The notes under the pieces are model-generated. The model was not told where the DNA came from. It did no database searches and saw only the letters and a program-made list of their open reading frames with translations. A stretch of 64,000 bases of DNA, from the NCBI RefSeq assembly GCF_963169125.1, contig NC_084796.1, positions 216,652,448 through 216,716,447 of the forward strand, read 5' to 3'. This document shows, one piece after another, positions 21,321 through 31,989 of this stretch (within the stretch, counting starts at the first letter, position 1; every line of letters begins with the position of its first letter). This stretch comes from Humulus lupulus. Its lineage: Eukaryota > Streptophyta > Magnoliopsida > Rosales > Cannabaceae. Made by a program: the position numbers and the translations under genes.

Positions 21321-21733
21321 TTACTTACCAAAAAATTCTGGATACCGGGCTATCATGTCCTCCTCCAACTCCCACGTTGCCTCCAATTCAGAACTATTAC
21401 TCCATAGGACTTTGACTATCGGAATACTCTTGGACCGTAACTACTTAATCATTCTATCTAGGATGCTAACAGGTCGTTCCTCGTAACTCAAGTCTTTCTG
21501 GAGTGTTATCATATCATACTTGAGGATGTGAGATGGGTCTGACACATACTTAAGTAGCATTGAGATGTGGAACACATTGTGACTATCAGCTAGGGCTGGC
21601 GGTAGGGCTAGTCTATATGCAACTGCTCCCACTTTGTCCAATATCTCAAAAGGACCAATAAACCGGGAACTAAGCTTGCCTTTCTTCCCAAACCGCTTCA
21701 CCCCTTTCATAGGAGATATCTTCAATAAGACTA
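21321..21733 (-). pseudogene. A2 integrase C-terminus with chromodomain, truncated
   Basis: Only the last part of pol remains. The frame reads MKISPMKGVKRFGKKGKL, GPFEILDKVGAVAYRLALPP, HNVFHISMLLKYVSDPSH, then a chromodomain: EERPVSILDRMIK, an in-frame TAG near 21441, LRSKSIPIVKVLWSN and ATWELEEDMIARYPEFF, ending at 21321. Chromodomains bind methylated histone tails and steer integration of chromoviruses. Apart from the single stop this is the most complete chromodomain in the window and the reference for the deletion in A1. Upstream, homology ends at about 21733, where inverted LTR-B sequence begins. The rest of A2 is missing. Confidence 0.88.
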
Positions 21734-21734
21734 G

Positions 21735-22395
21735 TTACTCAGAGCCAGGGCCAAAGGCCTAGGTGACTGTTTGTCACATGGCTAGGGAACAGAGTTCCAT
21801 AGTTATGACTCTAGAGTCATGAGGAAGGTTATGTTGGTGACTAGTCACCATGCACCTATTCTGTTTAAGCTAGTGAAAGGTTCACTTATCTGTTAAGCCC
21901 CGGTGACCCTATCGTCACATGGCTAAAGGGAGTTGTCCCCATCCGGGTGACTTTTGTGACTGTCACTTAACTGTTTGGACTAATAGTCTTGAATGAATAT
22001 TATGATCATTGTTGATATTATATCACGCTATATTGTGTTTTCTTGCTGGGCCTTGGATCATGGGTGCAATGTGGTGCAGGTAAAGGAAAAGAAAAGCTCA
22101 CCCAGCCTTGAGCGGAGAGCTTAGGTGGTGATGTGTACATATGCGACCGCTTGACCACCACGGCCAAGGAGTTCTCAGAGGAACTAGGGGGTTTACCCTA
22201 TTTTTGCCGCTTAGGTCGGCGGGTTTGTAATTTTGAAACAGTAATGACCTTTTTGAGTTGTAAATTACTTGTAAAATATTTTTATGGGCCCATTAACAAT
22301 TTTATGTATTTAATATAATATATCCTTTCCCTTTTTATTGGTTTTCCACGTTAGCCTGTTAATAACACTTAGAGCACGTTTTTAAACAAAGCACT
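21735..22395 (-). repeat. LTR family B fragment, copy 2 (inverted)
   Basis: The minus strand reproduces features of 15500-15900, including GGCCGTGGTGGTC, CGCATATGTACAC and the CGCCGACCTA...CGGCAAAA block. Edges are approximate. It lies between the broken end of A2 and the broken left end of T2. The small ORF at 22133-22318 is not considered real. Confidence 0.6.
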
Positions 22396-22454
22396 CGGGT
22401 AGCGGGTCAAATAAAGTCTACGATTAGTATTTCTGAGATCCTAAGGGGTTCAGG

Positions 22455-23899
22455 CTAAGGTCCTTCCTCAGGGCTGGATTCATCTACGTACTGTCTAAAT
22501 CCAGGGGCAAATACACCTTGGAGCAGAGAAGACCAGGTCCTGTGGTTGGTTCCATACTCCTCAAAAATGGCGGATCTAAAGTTTAAAGTGTTGTCAACAA
22601 CAACTGTGCCCTTATGGTAAGTATTGTCATGACATACCACTAGGTGGTCTACGCATTGGAGCAGGGTTATATTACGATCTGGGTTATGAGGATGACGATG
22701 GACGAGCTGATTTAGGTCAAATCGAACTAACCTAAAATCGGCAACAACCCTATCTAATTCCATATAGGGGTATGGGTTACCTTGACCGGAGGGGCCGGCT
22801 GCTATCCCTAACGCAACTCGTTCTAAATTAGATTCTTGGATAGCCTCGGGAGCCTGCCTTTTCGCACAAGAGGCACCTCGTCCTCTTCTTCCTCCTCGCC
22901 CTCAATGGCTGGCAAGGCCTCTTCTTAAGAGGATGGGAGCTCATGGATCACCAGAAGAGTAGCCCGGGTCCTTAAGGCCAATGTTTGACCTTCGCCGATC
23001 AACTTCCACGCTAGCATTGTGACGTCATTCACGACCTGGCGGTAGTACTTCTCATTGGGTGGAAGCCCAGACAGCTTCTCATATTGACCCCCGAGGGTCA
23101 CAGACTTTCCCATCCTCACAAATATGGCTGCACGAGAAACAAATTTAGTTAAGACAAAAAATATATATCTTAAGAGGAATAGAAAGTCACGAGCTGAATT
23201 TCCAAGGACAGAAGACTTACGAGGTCGGTTGAAGTATTGGTGTTTGCAATTTCGGAATCCATTCGACATAAAGAACAAGTCTTTGTTGTCATTGGGATGG
23301 TTGGGAAGCGTAAAGACGGGGGCAGAGTTAGGAAACCTTGTGAGACAATAGAACCCGTCACCTCGCCCTTTCTGCTCCAGGCTAGCTTTGAGGCAGAAAA
23401 AGTATAGTATATTTGCCGGGGTGGGGACCTCCCACTCATTCTTAAAAAATAAATATTTCAGCCCCGCCAAAAGTCTATAAGAATTTGGGGGGAGCTGAAA
23501 TGGCGCAAAATTCACGTAATTTAGAAAGTCTGCAAAGTATTGGTCCAAGGTAAGAAAGGCCCCAGCCTTCAAGTGCTCATCACTCCAAGCCATGAAGTCA
23601 TCTTAGAGAGGGGAGCAGCTCTATTCCCCTTCAAAGATAGATCGAGCTATGAGAGTTCCAGTTCCTACCTCTATATTGTGGCTTAGCAGGATTTTATTCA
23701 CCCTCCCCTGGGTCATGATCTTTGATACGATGCGTTCAGCCTCAAAGTAGGCATTAAGGTCTACCACCAGCTCCTTCTCCACCACCGCACCGAAGTGCGG
23801 GATGGGAGACTCTAGGGCGATCTGCTTCCCCTTGTTCTTCTATTGAGTGGACGAGCTTGATGCATTCTTCTTTGGGGCGGTTTTCTTTTGAGGAGCCAT
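22455..23899 (-). pseudogene. T2 antisense extra ORF (putative gypsy-type transposon protein, Transposase_28-like)
   Basis: Second copy of the extra ORF, on the minus strand while its element (PPT 24896, LTR 24912) runs plus, so it is antisense here too. One frame from 23899 (MAPQKKTAPKKNASSSST) includes VNKILLSHNIEVGTGTLIAR, then three stops before 23593. The conserved domain follows (EHLKAGAFLTLDQYFADFL, FAPFQLPPNSYRLLAGLKYL, NILYFFCLKASLEQKG), then intron 23220-23128 and exon 2 (IFVRMGKSVTLGGQYEKL, NEKYYRQVVNDVTML). The last part (HPHNPDRNITLLQCVDHL, GVFAPGFRQYVDESSPEEGP) is in another segment ending at 22455 after more stops. It aligns by eye with the T1 protein over HLKAG...LPPNS. The protein's role in the element is not known. 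Confidence 0.72.
23128..23220 (-). other. Intron in T2 antisense ORF
   Basis: On the minus strand a GTAAGT donor (from 23220) and a TTTGTTTCTCGTGCAG acceptor (ending 23128) bound 93 bp, phase 1. It lies just after the FNRP residues that match FRSAP before the T1 intron. Retention would keep the frame. Confidence 0.65.
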
Positions 23900-24637
23900 T
23901 AGATTGCTTAACGAACAAAACGACCTAGTTAGTAGGCGACCTAACGAGATTTAAGGTCTAGCGAGGATACAAAGGGGGGAATGGTTGACTTTTGTTAGAC
24001 AACCTGAGGTTATCCTCAACCCCAGCGCGTGATGCCACGCGATATCCTATGTTACGCACCTCGGTTTCCTAACATACCCTTAATATTTAGGGATCCATGT
24101 GTCAGACTGCCAAACCACTACTTTCCTTGGGAGACAGTTTAGTGCAAAACCACCCAAGAAACACAACCTCTAAGCTATCTGGTTTGAAACCTAAAAACCC
24201 TTCGTCTCCTTTATCCCGAATGGGTATTCTTTAAATTGATTCACCATTAAAATTACCCAGATTTACCCAAAAATTTCCCCGTTTTATGAAGGTCTTATTT
24301 GTAGAGCTATTTTTGGACTCACCCGTTGAACTGAAGTCAAAACCTATTCCCTAAAAACATTTAGAAATAGTCTAATAGTGACTACAGTGAATATTGCAGA
24401 TGAACATGGTGAAGAACATAAGTCCATTGAAAAAAAAAACTCTTAAAACCAAAGAATGAGACACTTACAGTGTGTTCTTTGACGGTGATATGTAGACATT
24501 GTGAAGGGAAGTTCTTGGAAAACTTCTTAATGACTGGAAACAGTGAACGATTTTTGGGGATTTCTGGGAAAAAAGAAAGGCTCGGAAGTGCACAAGAGGA
24601 AATTTTTTATGGTGGTGAAGTCTGAAACTTGGTCATC

Positions 24638-24647
24638 CCTTTATAGG
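24638..24647 (-). promoter_or_regulatory. TATA box upstream of T2 antisense ORF
   Basis: The minus strand reads CCTATAAAGG about 740 bp upstream of the Met at 23899. Between this box and the Met there is AT-rich leader sequence without a long ORF. Confidence 0.45.
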
Positions 24648-24895
24648 TAAATTGTGTAAATTGATCTGGGCCATCTAATTGGGTTAGTTCAAGATCCAAG
24701 GGCCAAGGTTAAATAGACAAAATGGTGGAAAAAGGTGACAAGACAATTATTGCAGTCCTCGAAACCCGAACAAATGCCAATTGCAGTACACCACGTGTCT
24801 AGTACTCGAGTAGTGGGCAGGCATGATTTTTTGTAATAGAAGTCTAAAAGTCCCTACTGTGTAGGTCAAAAAGTGACGACATCATACACGAGCAC

Positions 24896-24911
24896 GAGCT
24901 TGGGGGGCAAA
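24896..24911 (+). other. T2 polypurine tract
   Basis: GAGCTTGGGGGGCAAA directly precedes the LTR start TGTTGTACCC. It establishes that T2 runs on the plus strand. Confidence 0.8.
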
Positions 24912-25636
24912 TGTTGTACCCTAATTTTAGCCCGAGTTCACTCACTCATTTCGGGTACAGTTGACAAATAAATATGCGGAGAAATAACCAAGGGAATGAT
25001 ATCTGCTTATTATCCATGTAAACAACTCTAGTTTCATGTGGACACGTGTCGTGTTAGGCGTGCTCGATTTAACCCAAGCTACGGACACGAAGGTATTGAA
25101 GCGCAAGCTCATAATATTCAAATGACGGTCAGAGTACAAGCTTGGAGGAGATATTCAGCCCGTGGTAATTCTAATATATTTCACACCCGCGGATCCCCGA
25201 GACTCGGGCCCTTTTATACATCTATTTATGACCAGACTATCATATTTAATGTCCTAAATATTACGAGAACATTTACTTTATGATCAAATCTTATCCCATT
25301 ATAAATGGGAAATATATGTATTAAATGTAATAATTATGTCATTTATGCGTGATTAACTCACACGGTTACCCAAATCTGTCCATGAAATTTCTCTATAAAT
25401 ACTAGGAATATTGGACAGGAAAAGGGGACCATTATTCTGTAATACCAAAACTCTGCCAAATTAGAGAGAGAAACAACAATAATATAGACTCGTGGACTAG
25501 GTGGATTTTAACCACACAACCACGTAAAAGATTTGTGTTCTTGTGAATTCATTTTATTTTTCATTACAGTTTATCATTAAGCACTAATCTACCTTATTAT
25601 TTCTTAACACACTGTTGGTGAAAAACCGCGTCAACA
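24912..25636 (+). repeat. T2 Tat-type LTR
   Basis: A 725-bp LTR from TGTTGTACCCTAATTT to CGCGTCAACA, with TGTTG...CAACA termini. The plus-strand TATA box TATAAATA lies at 25394-25401. A PPT lies on the left, and on the right CACTTGGCGCAATCTAGG resembles the sequence that follows 5' LTRs of Tat-type elements. The LTR may therefore be shared by two internal regions. Confidence 0.75.
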
Positions 25637-25893
25637 CACCCACTTGGCGCAATCTAGGGGAACCTGTGATAAGTAATCTATATTGGTATAAGCTCGATTT
25701 ATCCATCCTGGAACTAGTGCAAAGCCTCAAAGGTCTAACAATATTCATTAAATGTCTGCCAACCGTACCTCGATCAAGGAGATTGAGCTCGTATTACTAA
25801 GGTACAACAATTTCAGGCAAAATAAAAATGAACAAAAGCAAATAAAAGAAAAAGGCTAAATATTCATCAATGTTAAAGTACTTCATATGCGTG
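25637..25893 (+). other. PBS-like start and leader after T2 LTR
   Basis: After the LTR the sequence CACCCACTTGGCGCAATC is PBS-like. A short plus-strand ORF at 25752-25859 (MSANRTSIKEIELVLLRYNN) could be the start of an element protein or chance. It ends before the LINE target site. Confidence 0.35.
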
Positions 25894-25909
25894 AAAAGGG
25901 TTTAGATTT
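25894..25909. repeat. LINE target-site duplication, left copy
   Basis: AAAAGGGTTTAGATTT, 16 bp, is identical to 30707-30722. Confidence 0.93.
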
Positions 25910-26067
25910 TTTTATTTTTTTTTGGTAAATAAGATCATTGTATTGCTCAAAACCAACTCATGTACAACCATGTATGGTATATGACTATATATTCCCAATC
26001 TACAATTCCCCAATATATGTCCCCACTAAGACTATCGTTAATACATCATTATCTTTGTACATTCTCA

Positions 26068-29000
26068 TTAACTACTTTGACAAATTGTCTGAAACCAATC
26101 TTTATCTAAGGACTTTGTTTTGCTTGTAATTAAAGGATATATCCTCAATCTGATATCCCTTTGTATTGCCTGGATGGTATGATCTATGGTCCTCATCTTT
26201 TGAGACCACAGAAGGTCATTTCTCACTCTCCAAATATGGTAGATCAGAGAAGCAAGAACTGCTGTCAAAGTGCTTTTCCGAAACCTGCTCCATCTTCTAG
26301 TTTTCCCAATCCAATGTAGTAGGCGCCCATATTCCTCTGTTTTAACTTTCCAGCCCAGCCATTCTTTCACCTGTATTAGACATGTTCTACTATATTTGCA
26401 TTGAAAGAAAGGTGATGAACATATTCACTAAAATCTCCACAGAATAAGCATGATGAATCAATGGAGGAATCATACTTGTGAATGAACATTTTGGTGCGTA
26501 ATCTCTGCATCATGGCTAACCAGAAGAAAAATCTTTGTTTTGGTACAAAGAACCTCTCCCAAACATACTTTGCCCAGTTTACTTTGATAGGGGAATCAAA
26601 CAACAAATCATGACTGACTTTGATACTGAACTTCAGTGCTGCAAAAGATGCCTTATCGATTTTAGCTTTAAACATGTCCTTAACAGCCACCATCTTCCTC
26701 CAATACCAGCTGCTATTCAATGGAGCTTTGTAATCCCACCAATCCATTTGCTTCAAATAGATGTTATGTATCCATTTAACCCATAGATTGTTCTTTTTTG
26801 AAGCAATAGCCCATATGTATTTCCCTATGGCTGCAATATTCCAATCCACAACTCTCTTAAACCCCAGCCCTCCACCTATTTTAGCATTGCAGATATGATG
26901 CCAAGCTACTAGTCCAGGCCCTGCATTGTCACTCATTCCTCTCCAGAGGAATGCTCTACAAATGGCATCAATGTCCTTCAACACTTTCTTCGGCAATATC
27001 AGAATTTGGGCCCAATATGAATGTATAGACAGTAGAACTGAGTTTATTAGAGTAACTCTGCCCATATAAGATAAGTTTCTTGTGCTCCATTGCCTAATTC
27101 GAAGAACCATTTTCTCTAAAATAAGGCCACATTCCACTGATGAGAGTCTCTTAGAGCAGATTGGAAGACCAAGGTATCTGAACGGCAACTGACTCCTGGC
27201 AAATCCTGAAGCGGCTGTGATTCGATTAACCTCAGACTCTGCCATACCACTACAGTAGAATGCAGATTTGTTTTGGTTTGGTACTAGGCCAGAAGTCCCC
27301 GAAAAGAGCTTGAGCCCTCTAAGCATCCATAAAATCGAAACAAAGTCTCCATGGCAAAACAGTAGTAGGTCATTCGCAAAGCATAAATGATTCAATCTCA
27401 AAGATTTACACTTAACATGATATTTATAATCTGAGCAAGATCCCACTTTAATCGTGATCCGAGAGAGGTATTCCATACCTAATACAAACAGTAATGGAGA
27501 CAAAGGGTCTCCTTGCCTTATGCCTCTTTTTGCTGCAAAAAAACCACATAAAGATCCATTGATCATTAGGGAGAATTTAGGAGTTCGAACACATATCATG
27601 ATAAGATTGATAATCTTCTTTGGAAATTTGAAAGCCTCAAGCATTTCCTCTATGAAATCCCACTCTATTGTATCATATGCCTTCTGCAAATCCACTTTAA
27701 GTAAACAACTTGGCTGACTGACTTTCCTTCCATAGTGTTGTACAAGGTCTTGACAGATCATTATGTTGTGACCTATGTACCTCCCATGGACAAATCCTCC
27801 TTGGTTTTCTGCAATCAAATCTGGTAATACCCCTCTCAACCTTGCACATATCATTTTCGAGGCAATTTTATACAGCACATTACAGCAGGATATTGGTCTA
27901 AAATCACTCACTTTGGCAGGGCATTTGGTTTTTGGAATGAGGGTGATGGTTGTAGCATTAATTTCTTTAAGCAATTTCCCTGTGGTTAGGAAGTCTAGAA
28001 CAGCTGCACACACCTCTGGACCTACTAAATCCCAGTTATCTTGATAAAAATAACTACCATATCCATCAGGCCCAGGAGCCTTTAAACCTGAAATGGAGAA
28101 TAGTGCCTTTTTAACTTCCTGTGTAGTAAACGGAAGAGACAGCAACTTAGAGTGCTCCTCAGAAATTCCAGGACCTAAATCTATAATGGCCTGTGAAACC
28201 TTTCTTCTCCTCAGCATTTGGGTCCCCAATAAGGTCTGATAATAATCCAGAAAAGCTCTCTGTACCCCATCTGCTGTATCCACCCAGTTACCTTGCTCAG
28301 ATTGTATAGAGTAAATGCGATTTTGCAGCCTTCTAACTTTCAACGAAGCATGGAAAATAGTAGAGTTTTCATCCCCATTCATCACCCAAGTAGCTTTGGC
28401 TTTCTGTGCTAAGAATGACAGGTATGCTCTGTTTAAGAGGATCTCGATGCAAACTTTGTTGTAGCTCTAACAGGTGAAGCGTAGCCTGTACTTCGGCCTT
28501 ATGAATATCATGATATCCCTCTCTATTGATGTCTCTGAACATCTCTTTAAGCCTTTTTAACTTCAGGACAACTTTATACATTGTAGTACCCGAAGTTAAT
28601 TGATTCCAGAGAGTGCACATCTTAGTTGCATATGCAGGTCCTTCCACATTCTAAAATACCTGAATGGTTGTTTCCCAATTTCCACATCCAAATAGAAAGA
28701 AATAAGAATGGGACTATGATCAAAGATACCTTCAAGGAGAAAAACAGCTTCAGAATTTGTGTATTATTCAGTCCATTTGATGTTAACCATAGCTCTATCG
28801 ATTTTGGAGTATACACGATCCTCAGGCCTTTGCTTGTTTATCCATGTATAAAAACACCCAGAGAACTTCAAGTCTTCCATTTGACAATGAGTCATGCAAT
28901 CTCTGAGGCTCAAGGAAGGTTTTATAACAGTCTTCTTTCCAACTCTCTCATTCTGATGCAAAATTTCATTATAATCCCCCGAGATAATCCAAGCCTCATT

Positions 29001-29396
29001 TATCTTCATAGCTAATACCTGAATGTCCAACCACAATTGTTCTCTCAATTTTCCATCATTAAATCCATATACAAAGGTAATGAAAAAGCTTCCTGTCATA
29101 TGAGTGGCTTGAACATAACAATGAATGAATTGACTAGTGCATCTTCGAATATCAACAGTATACAAATTCGGATTCCAAGCTACTATTATTCTTCCTTTGT
29201 CTATCCAAGGATTATTAGTAGTGAAAGACCAACCAGAAAATAAACTCAAGTATAAGTTGCCCATGTTCTTATTTTTGACCTTTGTTTCCAAGAGACTAAC
29301 CAGCCCAACTTTTTTAGATATGATTAAGTTCTTGATCTCTCTATGTTTAAGTTGGCTATTAACCCCTCTCACATTCCAACATAAAATTTTATCCAT
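26068..29396 (-). pseudogene. LINE ORF2: endonuclease, reverse transcriptase, zinc-binding C-terminus
   Basis: Starts at 29396 (MDKILCWNVRGVNSQLKHRE). The APE-type endonuclease shows the Asn (CWNVRGVN), Glu (LLETKV), GDYNEIL and the terminal FDHSPI, which lies after a stop at 28764-28766. The middle segment (28640-28440) is in another frame and returns near 28440 to the original one. The RT follows, with NATTITLIPKT, FRPISCCNVLYKI, NQGGFVHGR, LLKVDLQKAYDTIEWDF and KRGIRQGDPLSPLLF. Its catalytic motif is FANDLLLF instead of FADDLLLF. A zf-RVT-like end (FFFWLAMMQRL, SCLFCGDF) is followed by a frameshift near 26400 and a last segment to 26068 (VRNDLLWSQKM). No RNase H domain is seen. ORF2 overlaps the end of ORF1 by 8 bases. 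Confidence 0.93.
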
Positions 29397-30639
29397 GCCC
29401 TGGAGAGGGAGCTCCCCCCTCTTCTGTATTCAGCCTGCTTATTCCTCCTTCCACTACCTCCTCAGTCAAGAGATCAAACTTGTTTGCCATAACTGTTGTT
29501 GGAGCAGAAATTACCGTCCTCCTGACTCCTTTGTTGGATCGTTGAAATCCATCCTCATCTACTGCTGGCTCCGAATTCTTCACAGTTTCCAACTTCTTAG
29601 GTACCCAGACTTGAGTCCCCTGAGTCTTTTTCCTACAAACTTGAGCATCATGCCCAATCCCAGAGCAATTTTTACAAACAACTAGAACCCATTCATACTC
29701 AACTTGAATATCAATTTCCTGATCAAATTCATTAACAATGCTAATTGTGGCTGGAAATTGTTGATCCATACTGATCTCAATAAGGATGCGTGGATAGTGA
29801 AGTCGATCTCTATACTTGGTGATACTGTCTACTTGAATTGGTTTCCCGATTTGCCCCACAATCTTGAATAAATATTTCTCACCCCAATACTTGATATCCA
29901 GTCCTCCCAGTTGAATCCAAGTGGGAACCACAGTAATATCCTCCTTTGTGAAATCATCCACTGGATTCCAAGGCTTCATAACCATCGGTTTCTTACCCAG
30001 GAATAAGTAGCCTCCATTCAGCACTCGATCTCGAAATTCCAAGTTGCAGAAACGGATAATGAAAACTCCTCGTGAAAGCACTCCTACTTTATCTACATTT
30101 TCCTTCCAGATCCTTCTAACAAATCCATCTAAGACACCCACCGGAGGATTAGCTCCCACAACATAGCATACAATGGAAGGCTGCCAGAAGTTAATCTCAT
30201 CCTCTATATCTTCTGGATCAATTTTGACACTAATTTTCCTCCCCTGATTTTGAGTAGACTGAATTCCTTTGGATGATTCCCCAGTAGTCTAGACAGAGGT
30301 ATCAATAATAGGAGATTTCAGTATTGGGGCAGAGGTATGCTTACCTAACAACACATCCTGCATAGCCTGTTCAGATGCAGACAACCAGCTGCCAAGATCC
30401 GTGCGGATTACATTTTGCTTTGGTGTAGAATCAGGCATGGAGTCCGGCATTCCTCGAGATGAATCCAGTTGCGATTGCATATTTTCCAGCTCAACATCAT
30501 CTGCAAGTTCCAGTTCCTGTACTCCTAAGATTTCATCCATGGACCTCGTTTTGATGATTCTGTCCGAAGAAGATGGTCCTCGCTTCTTGCCGTTGCTCTT
30601 CCCCTTAGATTTTTCCCCATTCCGAGCTCCCTTAGCCAT
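29389..30639 (-). pseudogene. LINE ORF1 (DUF4283 and zinc knuckle)
   Basis: RNA-binding ORF1 protein of a plant LINE, starting at 30639 with a basic segment (MAKGARNGEKSKGKSNGKKR). The 416-codon frame is interrupted only by a TAG at 30289-30291; reading beyond it (TTGESSKGIQSTQNQGRK) stays in frame. A DUF4283-type domain spans about residues 160-290 (FVRRIWKENVDKVGVLSRG, FIIRFCNLEFRDRVL, VPTWIQLGGLDIKYWGE). The CCHC knuckle CKNCSGIGHDAQVC follows near residue 325. The C-terminus (MANKFDLLTEEV) precedes ORF2, whose start overlaps the ORF1 end. In the usual L1 model it coats the element RNA and aids reverse transcription. Confidence 0.92.
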
Positions 30640-30706
30640 AGCTCCGGCGAAATCACCGAGAGAGAAGAAGAGAAGAAAGAGTGGGAAAAAATAAAAAAGT
30701 TTAATT

Positions 30707-30722
30707 AAAAGGGTTTAGATTT
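30707..30722. repeat. LINE target-site duplication, right copy
   Basis: AAAAGGGTTTAGATTT is identical to 25894-25909. Joining the outer flanks gives the pre-insertion site. Confidence 0.93.
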
Positions 30723-31328
30723 CAAATAAGAGAAACTAGCAGGAAAATTTTGAGCATAACCCAGACTTGGAGAAGGTGGAATACGGGAGGGTTTCTTGAG
30801 TCTTAGGCTAATTTTAATCCAACCATTTGATGGGTTAAATTTATCTCTTTGTAGGGGTCTTAAATTACACATGGATTATTTTATCCATAGACTGATTGCA
30901 ACACCAAACATAGGTTAAGGCCTAAATAGTGCAGTCTCTTTAGATATCCGATGGACCAAACACGCTTTCAATGTATTACAAACTAGAAGGGATTCGAATG
31001 CTACCATTTATGTTTGGAAGGAGTGAGATATGGGTGGATAGAGAGGGAAAGAGGAAGAGAGGTAGTTGGAAAGGTGAAAAAACCAAGAGGATTGTGGGAG
31101 GGAGAGGAGAGGTGGAAGGACTAAGAATCCTAGTGGGCCTACCATTTACAACCATTCCACAAATAGAAGGATTTTGGCTCTTCCTTTCTAATTAATTTAA
31201 AATTACATATATAGCCTCATAAAAAATTACTAAAAAATAATTATAAGAATAATAAAGCAAATTCAAAATTAAATAGTAATTTATCATTTTAACTCTCCAT
31301 CCTCTTGTCAAATAATTTAAAGGGATTA
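30723..31328. other. Spacer between LINE and CACTA-1, no recognised gene
   Basis: Low-complexity, partly purine-rich sequence. A plus-strand ORF of 74 codons at 30971-31195 is rich in Arg, Gly and Lys because of a GGAGAG-rich stretch and shows no domain. I do not call it a gene. Confidence 0.5.
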
Positions 31329-31331
31329 CTA

Positions 31332-31625
31332 CACTACTACAAAAAAAGACTATTTAGGGCTTGCGAGGTGCGAACCCTCTATTTGAGAGCCTTAAAACGT
31401 GAGGTTTTTTAGGACTCACGTTGTGAGCCCTAAAAGAATTTTTTTAGGGCTCGCACTTCGTGTCCTAAAAGATCTCGTTGAGTGCCTCTAAGTAAAGTTT
31501 TTAGGGCTCTCTTCGCGTGCCCTAAAAGAATATTTTTAGGGATCGCAATGCATGTCTTAAAAGATCCCTTTGAGTGTCTTTAAATAAATATTTTAGGACT
31601 CTCTTCGCGTGCCTTAAAAGTTAAA
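31332..31625. repeat. CACTA-1 left terminal and subterminal repeats
   Basis: The TIR is followed by at least six alternating copies of TTTTAGGGCTCGC-like and TGCCCTAAAAG-like units. Such arrays are binding sites for the transposase partner protein in characterised CACTA elements; here this is inferred from position and repetition. Confidence 0.8.
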
Positions 31626-31989
31626 TTTTTTTTTTTAAAAATGTGGCTATATTTTTCATTTTGATTTAAAAAAATAAATCACATTGAGTGTCCAAAATGT
31701 ATTATATATGTTATATTTCTAAAATTTCAAAAGAAAATTCTACAAAAACATAAAACAAAAAAAATTAAAAATTAAATTTCTCATTAACATGTATTGTAAT
31801 CTAGCTTATAACATCTTTCATTTTTCTCTAACCAATTGTAAAAATGACATCACCCATTCTTCTCGAACATCGTTAATTCCTTGAGTAGTATATGGTTTGT
31901 CAAAGGTGAACTGAAAAGACAATGAAACAAAACTTTAATTAGAATTATATTAGTAGTAATAAATTCAAAGCATATAGAAAAATTATACT

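Larger units (their letters stand above)
25910..30706 (-). mobile_element. LINE (plant L1-type), end to end, inactive
   Basis: A 4.8-kb non-LTR retrotransposon on the minus strand with ORF1, ORF2 and a short 3' end closed by a poly(A) tract, seen as T-rich sequence at 25907-25923 on the plus strand. A perfect 16-bp duplication flanks it exactly, which shows target-primed insertion of an apparently complete copy; a short 5' truncation cannot be excluded. ORF1 has one nonsense codon, and ORF2 has one nonsense codon, three frameshifts and a changed catalytic motif, so it is dead but little rearranged. 25910-26067 is the 3' untranslated part. Confidence 0.93.

Noticed and set aside
25752..25859. 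A 35-codon ORF as the start of T2-family gag
   Set aside because: Position fits, but it is too short and carries no gag motif, so it is only mentioned in the leader entry.
25894..25909. Telomere-type repeat, because of GGGTTTAGATTT
   Set aside because: It occurs once on each side of the LINE only and is a target-site duplication, not a tandem TTTAGGG array.
30971..31195. A 74-codon plus-strand ORF between LINE and CACTA-1
   Set aside because: Its composition follows a GGAGAG-rich tract, with no motif and no sign of splice sites or neighbours that would support a gene.
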